Of a DNA stretch of 64,000 bases, positions 8,659 to 17,829 are shown piece after piece. Position numbers and translations under genes: made by a program. The DNA is from Paraburkholderia agricolaris (GTDB lineage: Bacteria > Pseudomonadota > Gammaproteobacteria > Burkholderiales > Burkholderiaceae): NCBI RefSeq assembly GCF_009455635.1, contig NZ_QPER01000002.1:3410001-3474000 (forward strand), in the 5' to 3' direction. Each line of letters starts with the position of its first letter. Positions within the stretch are counted from its first letter, which is position 1. Under the pieces are notes generated by a model. That model worked only from the letters and a program-made list of their open reading frames with translations. It searched no databases and was not told where the DNA came from.

Positions 8659-9056
8659 AGCAACCCCGCTGCGCGGATTTCCGCTTCGCTGGCAAACCGG
8701 GCACTACCGTAGAGGCGGCGCCGCCCGGTGCGCTCCCATACCGCGTACAGCCCCATTACGGGGCCGCCGGCGGCGAAGAGGACACCAAGTAGTGCCGCAG
8801 CCGCCAGACGTCGGCCACCGTTCGGCATCCGGCCATCGTGCCAGGCGAGCAACGCATCTGGCCAGCCCCACAGTCCGGCATGCAAGGGATTGACCCGCAG
8901 GCTGGCATACAGGAAGAAGGACGCAAGCCACAGCGACGCTAGCAGGGCGCCGGTGAGAAGCACCAGCGCAGCAACCGTAATGGCGGTCGGCCGCACGTGA
9001 CGCGCCAAGACGTTAGCGGCGGCGGGATCAATCCGGGATCGACGGTTTTTGTCCAC
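8655..9056 (-). CDS. Membrane-anchor part of the VirD4 coupling protein
   Basis: A 133-residue protein with two hydrophobic segments (about residues 24-50 and 84-104) ending in YGSARFASEAEIRAAGLL. That ending is the block that in complete VirD4/TraG proteins stands just before the GRYLRF motif, which here opens the next ORF. So this is the N-terminal membrane domain of the coupling protein on its own. The stop overlaps the next start by four bases (ATGA, 8,655-8,658). Translational coupling would give a two-part coupling protein; a single -1 slip would give one chain. Confidence 0.75.
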   Translation of the reverse strand: MDKNRRSRIDPAAANVLARHVRPTAITVAALVLLTGALLASLWLASFFLYASLRVNPLHAGLWGWPDALLAWHDGRMPNGGRRLAAAALLGVLFAAGGPVMGLYAVWERTGRRRLYGSARFASEAEIRAAGLL

Positions 9057-9063
9057 ACCGGCC

Positions 9064-10182
9064 TCACGCGAGTGTGGTGCGCGCCTTGCGCACCGGATTG
9101 AACCAGACTTCCGTCATGCTCCAGCGCCTGGCCGTCTGTTCACCCGCTTCGTTGTAGAGGGCATGCGCTTCCATGTGCGCCACCACGTCGATGGTCAGGA
9201 ACAGCAGACGCTTTAACGCCGCATCGTCGTAGGCCGCGGCTTCGGGGTGTTCTTTCGCCATCAGTGCAAAGCGTTCGATCGCGACCGCGGCACTCGACGC
9301 GTGATAGCTCGTGATCGAACCCGAGTGTCCCGTTGTCAGGAGTTTCAGGAAGTCGTAGGCTTCAGCGCCACGCAGTTCGGCAAGCAGTACCCGGTCAGGC
9401 CGCATACGCATCGTGCTCGCGATGAGGTCGGCCGGCGTCACACGTGCCTGGCCGTGACCACCCTTGCTGTACAGCAGATGAACACAGTTCTCGATGTGGC
9501 GGATAAACAGTTCACGCACATCCTCGATCGTCACGATCCGCTCGGTCGATGGGATCGAGCGGCACAGGGTCTTCATGAAACTGGTCTTGCCTGAACCCGT
9601 ATTGCCGACGATCACGATGTTCAGGCACCCGGTGACAGCCAGTTCGAAGAACGCGCCCCAATCCCGCACCTCCAGGCACTGGACAAGCCTCCGTTCAGCG
9701 GGCCGAAGCATGGGCAATGCCGTGTCGAGGCCGTCCGGACGGTGCCAGACCGTATCGTCGAAGAGTCCTTCCTCCCGGTATGCGTCGAGCGATTTCTCGC
9801 GCGCGGACGGTCGGCGGATCGTGACCGAAACGGTGCGCGGCGGCACGGCCGGTGGTACCACGATCTGGATGCGGGCATCGCCCGGCAGCAATGCGGACAG
9901 GACCGGATGCTGTGCCGAGACCTCCTGGTTCGTGAGCGTGGCGACCGCCACCGCGAAGGACATCAGGCGCTCGTAATCGAGATCGGCATAGTCGTAACCG
10001 TGCCACCCACGATGCGATTCCGTCAGCACGCGCTGTGGCCGGTTGATGACCAGTTCCGTAACGCTGACGTCATCCAGCAACCGCGCGAACGGCCGCATCA
10101 GTTCCCGCACGGATGCATCGTCGGGAAGCCGCGCCATCACTGTGTCCGCGGAATGATCCTGCATGTCAGTACGGGCGATCAT
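9064..10182 (-). CDS. virB11: VirB11-type secretion ATPase
   Basis: A 372-residue hexameric traffic ATPase on the cytoplasmic face of the channel, switching between pilus building and DNA transfer. Walker A (VGNTGSGKTS) is at about residues 192-201. The Asp box (VTIEDVREL) and Walker B region (RPDRVLLAELRGAEAYDFL) follow in the expected order, with the His box at TGHSGSITSYHA. Length is close to the 340-residue family norm. Its start overlaps the stop of virB10 by four bases, indicating coupled translation. Confidence 0.95.
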   Translation of the reverse strand: MIARTDMQDHSADTVMARLPDDASVRELMRPFARLLDDVSVTELVINRPQRVLTESHRGWHGYDYADLDYERLMSFAVAVATLTNQEVSAQHPVLSALLPGDARIQIVVPPAVPPRTVSVTIRRPSAREKSLDAYREEGLFDDTVWHRPDGLDTALPMLRPAERRLVQCLEVRDWGAFFELAVTGCLNIVIVGNTGSGKTSFMKTLCRSIPSTERIVTIEDVRELFIRHIENCVHLLYSKGGHGQARVTPADLIASTMRMRPDRVLLAELRGAEAYDFLKLLTTGHSGSITSYHASSAAVAIERFALMAKEHPEAAAYDDAALKRLLFLTIDVVAHMEAHALYNEAGEQTARRWSMTEVWFNPVRKARTTLA

Positions 10183-11438
10183 CGTGTGCCCTCCGGCTGC
10201 AGCGCATAGACCGATCCGAAATCCAGATCCCGGGCAACCACGATCGTGAACTCCGCGCCCTGGTTCTGCGTCAGCGTCGGTGGGATGTTGATCGTACTGT
10301 CGAGTACCCGTGTGGCCATATCGTTGCCCTGCTGCTGGGTGTTCTCGTAGACGACGGAGCCGTTGCCGCCACGTGTGGCCAGATACCCGATGGCGTCCTG
10401 CGTCAGACCGAGCAGCATCGCCGCACCGATACGCTCGCCCCAGTGATTGTTGACATAGCCTTCGATTCCCATGCGGCCGAGCGCGTCGGCCGCCGGTGAA
10501 TCGATCTCGACGGTCACGCCGTGCGGCGTTTCGATACGGGCCGCAAGAATGAAGGCCCGCTTCTGCCCCGGTGACAGGTTCGACCGGTACTGGCTGTTGA
10601 TCTGCGAGCCCCGTTCGATCAGCACCACCCGGCCGTCGTCGGAATAGACATTCTTCGTCACGGTGCAGGTAGACAGTCCCGCCTCGGTCGAATCGAAAGC
10701 GGTGTCTCCCGCGCAGTCAATCTTGGCGCCCTGCGCCAGGACCAGACTGCGATTACCAAGCGTGTTCGCCAGAACGCGCGGCGTGGCAGTCGGCGTCAGC
10801 GCCTGGGCGAGTGCTCCCGTCCCACCTTGCCTGGGTGCGCTGACGGTCCGGCCGGGTGCGACTTCCGCCACGGACGAGGCTGCTCCGGCGACACCATCCA
10901 GAGCCCCTTCCGCTGCCAGTGCGCCGGGCCCGATTGGAACGCCTCCCGTCTGGCCAACCGCTCCGGACGTGTTAGCCGTCACAAGCAGCGGCGCGTCATA
11001 ATAGCTGCGCGCAGACACTGGATGGGCAGCCGCTGCAGGTGGTCGGGCCGCGACGTGCATCTGCCCTGGCTCCAACGGCGGGACGGGTACGCTCGCGGCA
11101 ACCGGTGCGGATGCGGCACTCGCAGCGACCGGGCCGTCCCTGAACACCCGGCCCTGTGCCGATGTCTCCGCTATCGCATCGCGACGCGCTTTGGCTTGCG
11201 CATCGTGACGGGCGAGGAACGCATGAATCGTCCAGACCGCACCGCCGCCCGCTACCAGGACAACGATCAGAGGCGTCAGCCACCAGGCCCGCGGGCGTGC
11301 CCTCCGGTACTGTCCAAGTGCCGGCATGCCACGATCGGTGGACACTTCAGAGGTACCAGCGGAATCCCGGTCGTGGCCTGCCTGACTACGACCGTCGGAT
11401 TCATCGGGCTCGATAGAGTTTCGCGTTTCGTCATTCAT
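10179..11438 (-). CDS. virB10: VirB10-type channel scaffold protein
   Basis: VirB10 spans both membranes and forms the inner wall of the outer-membrane core complex. The 419-residue protein has a charged cytoplasmic N-terminus, one membrane helix at about residues 52-73 (WWLTPLIVVLVAGGGAVWTI), a proline/alanine-rich periplasmic linker, and the C-terminal TrbI/VirB10 barrel domain from about residue 215. That domain includes GAKIDCAGDTAFDST and RGSQINSQY. The ATG at 11,438 overlaps the virB9 stop by eight bases; an ATG 21 bases earlier is less likely. It sits between virB9 and virB11 as in most VirB operons. Confidence 0.94.
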   Translation of the reverse strand: MNDETRNSIEPDESDGRSQAGHDRDSAGTSEVSTDRGMPALGQYRRARPRAWWLTPLIVVLVAGGGAVWTIHAFLARHDAQAKARRDAIAETSAQGRVFRDGPVAASAASAPVAASVPVPPLEPGQMHVAARPPAAAAHPVSARSYYDAPLLVTANTSGAVGQTGGVPIGPGALAAEGALDGVAGAASSVAEVAPGRTVSAPRQGGTGALAQALTPTATPRVLANTLGNRSLVLAQGAKIDCAGDTAFDSTEAGLSTCTVTKNVYSDDGRVVLIERGSQINSQYRSNLSPGQKRAFILAARIETPHGVTVEIDSPAADALGRMGIEGYVNNHWGERIGAAMLLGLTQDAIGYLATRGGNGSVVYENTQQQGNDMATRVLDSTINIPPTLTQNQGAEFTIVVARDLDFGSVYALQPEGTR

Positions 11439-12261
11439 CGCCGCGACTCCGCAGGGCACGCTTCACGCCCGGAACCGTCGTACCGTCATGGGGCGGCATG
11501 CCGTCCATGTCATACGCGTCGTTCCAGATACCGACCACCTCGTCACCCAGACGCAGCACGAAGCGCTTCGCCACCTCGTGGACCACGATCGTGTCATTCT
11601 CCATGTGCCGGTCAACCACGCTTTCGGTGCCGTCATCCGCCACCCTGAAGATCGCGGGAATGCGCCGGTTGTTAGGGATGCGGATATAGGTAAATCGCCC
11701 GTCGTCCCACGCCGCCGTCGGCGCGATGTCGTCGGAATGCGGCATCACCTGCATCGAATATCGGGTGTTGCGCACCACGGGTCGCTGGCCCAGGCGCTGC
11801 GCGACGAGCTCCGCGTCCGTTTCGGTGTGCGCTTGCGCTTTCGCCTCCTCCGGGTAGACGAAGGTGACTCGATACATCTCGTCATCGTTGCCAAACTTCG
11901 CCTTGAGGGGCAGCACCAGGAGATCAAAGCTGTAGCTGCGTTTGTCGGTCCGTATTTCGAGATTCGAATCGTGGGCGGCCAGTTGTGGCTTCAGGTAAAC
12001 GTCGTGGTCGCCCCGGTTCGCGACGACCTGCCAGCCGTCGCGGTCTCCTGGCGCCACGACCTGGATCTGCTCGTGCGGATCGAGCGCAATATGGGTAGCA
12101 AAGCCACGCTGCGCCTGGATACGCACCACCGCATCGGGCGCATACACGATCTGGCGAACCCGCGAATCGTCGGACCAGCCTGGCAGGTCATAGGCCCGGG
12201 CGACCTGGCTCAGAACCATCAGCCCGACGAGCCAGGGCACCATGAGAGCAATCGGCTTCAT
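11431..12261 (-). CDS. virB9: VirB9-type outer-membrane core protein
   Basis: A 276-residue periplasmic protein that joins VirB7 and VirB10 in the core complex. A signal peptide ends after VLSQVARA (residue 23). The N-terminal domain contains the family pattern RQIVYAPDAVVRIQ and the middle GDRDGWQVVANRGDHDVYLKP. The C-terminal domain has the VirB9 signature FTYIRIPNNRRIPAIFRV at about residues 190-207, and ends in FVLRLGDEVVGIWNDAYD. Its start overlaps virB8 by four bases. Confidence 0.94.
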   Translation of the reverse strand: MKPIALMVPWLVGLMVLSQVARAYDLPGWSDDSRVRQIVYAPDAVVRIQAQRGFATHIALDPHEQIQVVAPGDRDGWQVVANRGDHDVYLKPQLAAHDSNLEIRTDKRSYSFDLLVLPLKAKFGNDDEMYRVTFVYPEEAKAQAHTETDAELVAQRLGQRPVVRNTRYSMQVMPHSDDIAPTAAWDDGRFTYIRIPNNRRIPAIFRVADDGTESVVDRHMENDTIVVHEVAKRFVLRLGDEVVGIWNDAYDMDGMPPHDGTTVPGVKRALRSRGDE

Positions 12262-12962
12262 GGCGTGCCTCCCGCAGCCGCGGACGAAGCGGGCGGCGTA
12301 TATTCGGAATCGCGACTATAGGCCGTGACCTTGAAGCCGAACGGGTTTGCAACGGCAATGCTTTCGCGGGTAAAGACCGGTGGGCGATAGGTATAGGCGA
12401 GCGTGATCACGAAGCGCTGCGGGGGCTCCGAATTCGCGAGGCCGTTTTTGAATGTCGTACGCTCGATATGGACCACAGCATGGCCCGGCTCGTCGGGCGG
12501 CAACGTCGTCGAGAGAATCCGCACGCGCCGCTCGGTGTTCGGGCCGAGCTGCCGGTCCAGCGCGTCCGGACCGCTGTAGACGCCGCGAAAATCCCGGGCC
12601 ACGACGTCATCGCTCATGGTCAGCACACTGTCGTAGTCCATCTGCAGAAGGCCCCAGTCGTACCGTTCACGGGCACGCACATACGCCTCGACCCAGTGCT
12701 TGTCCTGGATCTCCTTCGTATCGACGTGACGTGCGTCGAGCACATCGATCACCTGGGATTCGCCCGTCAGCCGGTCAACCTCGATCGGAAGCGGCACGAC
12801 CCGGTAGAACGGGACCATCACCGCTAGCGCCACCACGCTGAGCACCGCCACGGCGAGCGCGCCATAGGCAACGATCCAGGCACGCTGTTCGGAGCGTTCC
12901 TGAAGGAGCGTAAGCGACGCTTCAATATCGAGCACGCGCCCGTAATCCTCGGGGCCGGTCAT
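12258..12962 (-). CDS. virB8: VirB8-type inner-membrane assembly protein
   Basis: VirB8 is a bitopic assembly factor of the inner-membrane complex. The 234-residue protein has a cytoplasmic N-terminus, one membrane helix at about residues 29-52, and a periplasmic NTF2-like domain. Family marks include VPLPIEVDRLTGE just after the membrane and WVEAYVRARERYDWGLLQ around residue 90. The C-terminal proline/alanine tail is short. The start overlaps virB7 by four bases (ATGA at 12,959-12,962). Confidence 0.93.
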   Translation of the reverse strand: MTGPEDYGRVLDIEASLTLLQERSEQRAWIVAYGALAVAVLSVVALAVMVPFYRVVPLPIEVDRLTGESQVIDVLDARHVDTKEIQDKHWVEAYVRARERYDWGLLQMDYDSVLTMSDDVVARDFRGVYSGPDALDRQLGPNTERRVRILSTTLPPDEPGHAVVHIERTTFKNGLANSEPPQRFVITLAYTYRPPVFTRESIAVANPFGFKVTAYSRDSEYTPPASSAAAGGTP

Positions 12963-13150
12963 CGCCCACCTCCTTCGACCGAGGATGCAGGCGGTACTGA
13001 CGGAACAGACGATGCTGCATCCGGGGGTACGCGGTTGACGGGCACGCGATGCGATCCATCCGGCAGCACGGGTCTCGGCCGTTCAGAAGAACACCCATTA
13101 ATAAGTATTACTAATTTAATGACGAGGAATCCAGCCAGAAATTTGCGCAT
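12959..13150 (-). CDS. virB7: VirB7-like lipoprotein
   Basis: A 63-residue protein with a charged start (MRKF), a hydrophobic stretch (LAGFLVIKLVILING) and a cysteine at residue 20 that fits a lipobox, followed by a proline-rich tail. This is the size and form of VirB7, which is lipid-anchored and stabilises VirB9. It lies between virB5 and virB8, where virB7 is often found. The tail contains no further conserved motif, as usual for VirB7, so the call rests on signal, size and position. Confidence 0.78.
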   Translation of the reverse strand: MRKFLAGFLVIKLVILINGCSSERPRPVLPDGSHRVPVNRVPPDAASSVPSVPPASSVEGGGR

Positions 13151-13159
13151 GATCGTCTC

Positions 13160-13855
13160 TCAGTTACCGAACGAGGCCGGTACCATCTGGTCCTGCAAAC
13201 GGGTGGTATTTCCCGCCCGGCTCAGCACCAGTTCGCTCTGCTGCTCCGCGACGAGCTTGTCTTCCGTCTCGGCCAGCATCCGGAAAAGCTGCAGTTTCGT
13301 CATCTCGTTACCGACCGTTGCCGACTCGCTCTGGATGCGCGCCTGCAGTTCCGCCACGCCTTTCGGGTCCTGCGTGACGTCGATCTGCTGCATCAGGCTC
13401 TGGATCTGGTTAAGCTCCTGCAATTCGGTCTGATACGCCTGCAGACCGAACGCCTTGTCCTGGAATGGCTTGTTCAGCGCTCGCTGGCACACCTGCTGGT
13501 CGATGCCGGACTGATCCGCACAGTTGTAGATCTCGCTCGCCGAGCGTAGCGCCTGCGCACTGCCCGTGAGCCCGGCGTAGCCTCCGTTCTGGACCGCCGT
13601 GTAGACGCTCTGCCAGTTCGACGGCAGGGAATTGGCGACCACTGGATTGCCCAGCAGCGCACCGAACCCGCGCGTGCCGACCGTGGACTGATAAATCTGG
13701 ACCTCCTGCTGAACCTGCTGCTCAAGCTGGATCACCTGCGCAATCGCCTGAGCGACGTTCTGCGCGTCGAATACCGGAATGCCCTGCGCGTAACCCACGG
13801 AGGACAGCGCCGCCCACACGATTGCCGTACCGGTTGTCTTGAATCGTCCCGTCAT
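13160..13855 (-). CDS. virB5: VirB5-type minor pilin / pilus tip protein
   Basis: A secreted 231-residue protein. The start at 13,855 gives a signal peptide cleaved after SSVGYA (about residue 22); the longer frame runs into virB6. The mature chain opens with a glutamine-rich helix (IAQVIQLEQQVQQEVQIYQ) and continues with long helices typical of VirB5/TraC, such as LNQIQSLMQQIDVTQDPKG and the end SRAGNTTRLQDQM. VirB5 sits at the pilus tip and contributes to recipient contact. Two cysteines (NCADQSGIDQQVC) probably form a disulfide. It follows virB6 by 16 bases, reversing the usual Agrobacterium order. Confidence 0.88.
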   Translation of the reverse strand: MTGRFKTTGTAIVWAALSSVGYAQGIPVFDAQNVAQAIAQVIQLEQQVQQEVQIYQSTVGTRGFGALLGNPVVANSLPSNWQSVYTAVQNGGYAGLTGSAQALRSASEIYNCADQSGIDQQVCQRALNKPFQDKAFGLQAYQTELQELNQIQSLMQQIDVTQDPKGVAELQARIQSESATVGNEMTKLQLFRMLAETEDKLVAEQQSELVLSRAGNTTRLQDQMVPASFGN

Positions 13856-13871
13856 GATCGTTACCTCACAC

Positions 13872-15032
13872 TCAACTATCCTGTCCCAGATTGGCGCGTG
13901 CGGCCCGTTGGTAAGCGGGTAACGCGCCATTCCCTGAAACTGTCCCACCGCCTCCCGAGCCGGTCCCGCCGCGAATCCTGCCGCCGGAACGCGGAGCGCT
14001 TGCGCCACGGGTCAGTGCCTGTCCAATCGCTGCGGCGATGCGGCGCGATGCAACACCCGCCACGAACGCGCCAACCCCGGATACGGTGGCACCGCCCGAC
14101 AGTCCGGAGGCGACGGACGGCAATTGCCAGCCGACCATCGCCAGGAAAATCGCGGTCGCAAACATGCCGAGTGCCGCGCCCCACGCTGCGGACGCTTCCA
14201 GTGCCGCCTGCCCGGCCGCGACAAGTGAAGAGGCATTGGCACCAGGCGATGACGTCGTCACCTGGAACGGCGCGAGCTCAGTCGAAAAAGCCGTCAGGGC
14301 CATGCCCAGAAAGGCCGCCACCAGCACCTGCAGAAGCGCATAGTTCGCGACCTTCGCAGTCCACGCCTCGAAGAAACGGGCGGTCGGCGCGAACGCGGCG
14401 CAGGCAATGAAGATCGGACCGAGACCGAGCACAAGGTCGAGCAGCATGCGACCCATCACGACCTCGAACGCGAGCACAATCAGGAAAATCGAGCCGCCAA
14501 TGGCAGCGACAAAACCGCACACAGTGTCGCCAATCGCAGCGGCGATCCCGCTGGGGCTGAACCCCTCATGCGTCGCCTTCTCGGAATAGGCGTCCAGCAC
14601 AAGATCGATCTGCTGGTCGTAACAGTCGAGCGTCTGGTAAATACTGGTATCGCTCGCCGTCGTCACGGTGCTGCCGCTGACCGTGCCGCATCCGGGATTG
14701 CCGCCCCCTGTCGTGTTCGCTGCGTTCTGGATCGTCTGGGCGAGACCCGACGTGGCCCCGCTGATCGCCGCCACAACCTGCTGCTGATAGATACCTGAGC
14801 CGAGAGCAAACGCCAGGATCGCGGCAACCTTGAGCCCACGCCATGCAAAGGCCGGTACCGCTTCGTGCGCCTCTCCCCGCACGATAGCCAGACCATAGGC
14901 AATGACCCAGACCGTGATGCCCGTGGTCACGACAGGAACGAGTGCACTGGAGAGTGCCGACGAGACGCTCGTGACGTAGGTCGACATGCCGTTCTCGAGC
15001 GTGCCGCCGATCGCGGTAAAGAGGCCACTCAT
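13872..15032 (-). CDS. virB6: VirB6-type polytopic channel protein
   Basis: VirB6 is the polytopic inner-membrane channel subunit. The 386-residue protein has about six hydrophobic segments, including LSSALVPVVTTGITVWVIAYGLAI near the N-terminus and a cluster (VCGFVAAIGGSIFLIVLAFEV, then LLDLVLGLGPIFIACAAF) in the middle. A periplasmic loop with three cysteines lies at about residues 115-145, and the C-terminus is a glycine/serine-rich cytoplasmic tail. The start at 15,032 overlaps the virB4 stop as ATGA. Family length is 300-400 residues. Confidence 0.92.
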   Translation of the reverse strand: MSGLFTAIGGTLENGMSTYVTSVSSALSSALVPVVTTGITVWVIAYGLAIVRGEAHEAVPAFAWRGLKVAAILAFALGSGIYQQQVVAAISGATSGLAQTIQNAANTTGGGNPGCGTVSGSTVTTASDTSIYQTLDCYDQQIDLVLDAYSEKATHEGFSPSGIAAAIGDTVCGFVAAIGGSIFLIVLAFEVVMGRMLLDLVLGLGPIFIACAAFAPTARFFEAWTAKVANYALLQVLVAAFLGMALTAFSTELAPFQVTTSSPGANASSLVAAGQAALEASAAWGAALGMFATAIFLAMVGWQLPSVASGLSGGATVSGVGAFVAGVASRRIAAAIGQALTRGASAPRSGGRIRGGTGSGGGGTVSGNGALPAYQRAARANLGQDS

Positions 15033-17467
15033 CGCGTACCTCCCTTCTGCGCTGCGCGGCGCTTCGCAAGCTCGGCGTGGAAAAGCGGCAGCCACACGTC
15101 GGGATCGTCTCCAACCTGAACGCGGATCGAGTCGAGCAGTTCCACGTTGTCGGTCGTGCCGGACAGCACGTCGAGTACGTCACCCAGCCCCGCGAGATCG
15201 AGCTCGCCGATGGCCGAGCGATGGCCCTGCTTCACGAGAAACATGCGACTGCTTTCGCCGAGATTGCGAACGATATTGAACTCGGCCTCGGTGAGCTTGA
15301 ATCCGTGCACGTAATCGTCGTAGTCGGCCCGTGGGTTCGGCAGGAAGAAGAACGTTGCGCTCTGCTCGATCAGTGCCCGCGCGATATCGCTGTGCAGCAC
15401 GTCGGCCGGCGACTGGGTGTCGAATATCCCCAGGCCGTTCTGCTTGCGGATCGTCTTCTGCTTGTTCTTTGCGAAATCGGTGAAGACGGGGTCAGCAAGA
15501 CGCTTCCAGAACTCCGTCATCACGTAGATGAAGCGTCGCCCGTCAATCAGACTTTCCGTCAGATGCAGCAGGTACATGGTGACGGGCGTTGAAACTTCTG
15601 CGTCGTCGAGCAGTTCGGTGTCGTCGAAGCCAAACAGACTCGCGCGCGTGAGATCGACGCAATCCGCGGGATTGTCGAGCACCCATCCGAGACGACCGCC
15701 CGCGCACCATTTGGCCAGCCGCGCATGCAGGCTGTTCTCGCCCACATTCGGCAGCAGTTGCCGCACCATCGAGAGACGCCGCAGCGATTTATCCATACGG
15801 GCTACCTCGCGCACTGCGCGCGAGATGTCGAGCTCATCCCTGGCGGAAAGTGGCATACCCGTATCAACGAGCTTGCGCACGAGTCGCTCCCAGAAGTCGA
15901 GTACGGATTCATTGGGCGTCATCTGGAACGGATTGAGCCCGGTGGGCTCACCGCGGCGAAACACCGTATAGATCCCGCCCATAGCCCGGATCGCGATCTC
16001 GGTACCACGATCCTTGTCGTACAGCACGGCGGTCAGACCGAACTTCATCGCCATCGCGAGCAGGAACAGCTCCAGCACCGTCTTGCCCGCCCCCGCCTGG
16101 CCGATGATCTGGGTGTTGGCCAGCGCCTTCTCGTCGGCCGAATCCTGCTTCTCCGGCGTCACGTGGAAGTTCAGATACAACGGCTGGCCGCTCGGCGTCT
16201 TGACGATCGTGATTGCCTCGCCCCATGGATTGCCGTCGCGCTTGCCCGTCGCGAAATTGTGCAGACTGGATAGCCCGCAGAAATTACGGGACGTGAGCCT
16301 GGTCTCGCGTGGCCGGTAGCGCCAGTTGCCGGGCAGCTGGGCGAACCACGCCGCGTCTGCCACCAAATCGATCAGTGCCGTCTGGAACCCGGCATCCGAG
16401 AGTTGCGTCCGCGCCTTCGCGACAGCCTTCGACACTTTCTCCGGTGTATCGCCAAGGAGCGCGAGCGAATAGTGATATTCGCCAAGCACGAAATCGCCGT
16501 TAATCAGGTCGTTGAGCGCCTGATCCATGGCCTCGACCTGCGAGACCGCCACATCCTCGCCGGCAATGAGCTGGTTGCGCTGCCGCTCGAGCGCTTCCTT
16601 CGCGTCAGGCTTGTCGAGAATCGTGAAGCTTTGCGTTTCAATATATTCGAAGTCGCCGTACAGCAGGCCGTTCAACATGCCCGGTTCGGTCTGCTCGGGA
16701 TAATCCTTCAGGTCGAGCAGCGCCGCGTGCCGAGTGACGGCTGGCATACGGATCTCAACCTTTTCGACACCCACAAACAGGCGTGACGTCGGCAGCGCTT
16801 CACGGATAGCTCCTGAGGGAACCGGCTCCGGCTCCCAGACGCCGTTGACGAGATAGCCGAGCAGTTCCAGCGTCGACGAATACCGGCGAGACCGCTTCGT
16901 GTGCGGGCTCGCCTTTCGATAGACCCCGAGCGCGACGGGATCATAGGGTTTCAGGCTCGACTCGACCTGAGCGGCGAGTTCGTCCATGACCTTGAGGGCC
17001 TCCTGCTGGGCGCGCCTGATATCGTCTCTCGTACGACGCGCGGCGCGGCCGAAGACTCGCCCGATTCTCGTGCGATTGGGCCGGTAGACAAGCGTCAGGT
17101 AGAGTTCATTGGCCATCATCCGGTAACCGGCGAAGCTCGCGTAGTAGCGAGTGGCCAGCTCCTGGCAGAAGCGGTTACCGTAGGGCGTGGCAAAGTGATC
17201 AGACATCTGCCGGCGAAGACGATGCGACCAGAGCGCCGTGTGCCCTCCGGGCAGACCGCGTACCAGCTGGTTGAATCCGTCGTGGCGTACAAGGATGTCG
17301 ACCGGATCGGCAGCCTCGAAGGCAATGCCCGCGAGTTTCCATATCCGCAGGTAGTCGCCTTCGTGTGTCTTTATCACGTGATCCGTCATATGCGTCGAGT
17401 AGGGAATGGTGTCTGCCAGTGCGACTTCACGGTTTGCAACGACACCATGTTTCGGGTTGATCTGCAT
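15029..17467 (-). CDS. virB4: VirB4-type secretion ATPase
   Basis: The largest T4SS ATPase powers pilus assembly and substrate transfer. With the ATG at 17,467 it has 812 residues, the usual VirB4 length; AGGAGG lies 6-11 bases upstream. The N-terminal CagE/VirB4 domain includes YLRIWKLAGIAFEAAD. Walker A (IGQAGAGKTV) is at about residue 455, followed by AVLYDKDRGTEIAIRAMGG. A Walker B-like segment (IYVMTEFWKRL) is near residue 650, with TE where many relatives have DE. Its start comes one base after the virB3 stop. Confidence 0.95.
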   Translation of the reverse strand: MQINPKHGVVANREVALADTIPYSTHMTDHVIKTHEGDYLRIWKLAGIAFEAADPVDILVRHDGFNQLVRGLPGGHTALWSHRLRRQMSDHFATPYGNRFCQELATRYYASFAGYRMMANELYLTLVYRPNRTRIGRVFGRAARRTRDDIRRAQQEALKVMDELAAQVESSLKPYDPVALGVYRKASPHTKRSRRYSSTLELLGYLVNGVWEPEPVPSGAIREALPTSRLFVGVEKVEIRMPAVTRHAALLDLKDYPEQTEPGMLNGLLYGDFEYIETQSFTILDKPDAKEALERQRNQLIAGEDVAVSQVEAMDQALNDLINGDFVLGEYHYSLALLGDTPEKVSKAVAKARTQLSDAGFQTALIDLVADAAWFAQLPGNWRYRPRETRLTSRNFCGLSSLHNFATGKRDGNPWGEAITIVKTPSGQPLYLNFHVTPEKQDSADEKALANTQIIGQAGAGKTVLELFLLAMAMKFGLTAVLYDKDRGTEIAIRAMGGIYTVFRRGEPTGLNPFQMTPNESVLDFWERLVRKLVDTGMPLSARDELDISRAVREVARMDKSLRRLSMVRQLLPNVGENSLHARLAKWCAGGRLGWVLDNPADCVDLTRASLFGFDDTELLDDAEVSTPVTMYLLHLTESLIDGRRFIYVMTEFWKRLADPVFTDFAKNKQKTIRKQNGLGIFDTQSPADVLHSDIARALIEQSATFFFLPNPRADYDDYVHGFKLTEAEFNIVRNLGESSRMFLVKQGHRSAIGELDLAGLGDVLDVLSGTTDNVELLDSIRVQVGDDPDVWLPLFHAELAKRRAAQKGGTR

Positions 17468-17468
17468 G

Positions 17469-17813
17469 TCACGCCCTCCTCTTGAGGCGGACAGGCACAT
17501 AGGCATGGACTCCCCAGAAGCGGCGATTGCCCTGGCGGACCACCAGACGCAGGCGGAGCGCGTATTGCGCAAGGCGCTGATCGTCACGGCGCGTGATGAC
17601 GCGCATCGCAACGAACACCGGAATCATCAGAAACAGCAGTCCGACGCCAAGCGGTGGACTCGCGAGCAGCGTCCAGATGCCCGGGATCAGCATGGCACCA
17701 CCAACCATAACGAACGGCACCAGAGGCACGCCCCACAGCATCGCAGGACGCGTGCACCCCTTGAAGACGGGATCCCTGAGTGGGTTAATAAGCGGATTCA
17801 TGACCGGGTTCAT
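17469..17813 (-). CDS. virB3: VirB3-type inner-membrane protein
   Basis: With the ATG at 17,813 the protein has 114 residues. It begins with NPLINPLRDPVFKGCTRPAM, a strong VirB3 mark, and has two adjoining hydrophobic segments (about residues 27-50 and 52-70) followed by a basic cytoplasmic tail. VirB3 works with VirB4 in pilus assembly; some elements fuse the two, but here they are separate with a one-base gap. The longer frame would overlap virB2, so the internal ATG was chosen. Confidence 0.88.
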   Translation of the reverse strand: MNPVMNPLINPLRDPVFKGCTRPAMLWGVPLVPFVMVGGAMLIPGIWTLLASPPLGVGLLFLMIPVFVAMRVITRRDDQRLAQYALRLRLVVRQGNRRFWGVHAYVPVRLKRRA

Positions 17814-17829
17814 GCTTGCTTGCGCCGGC

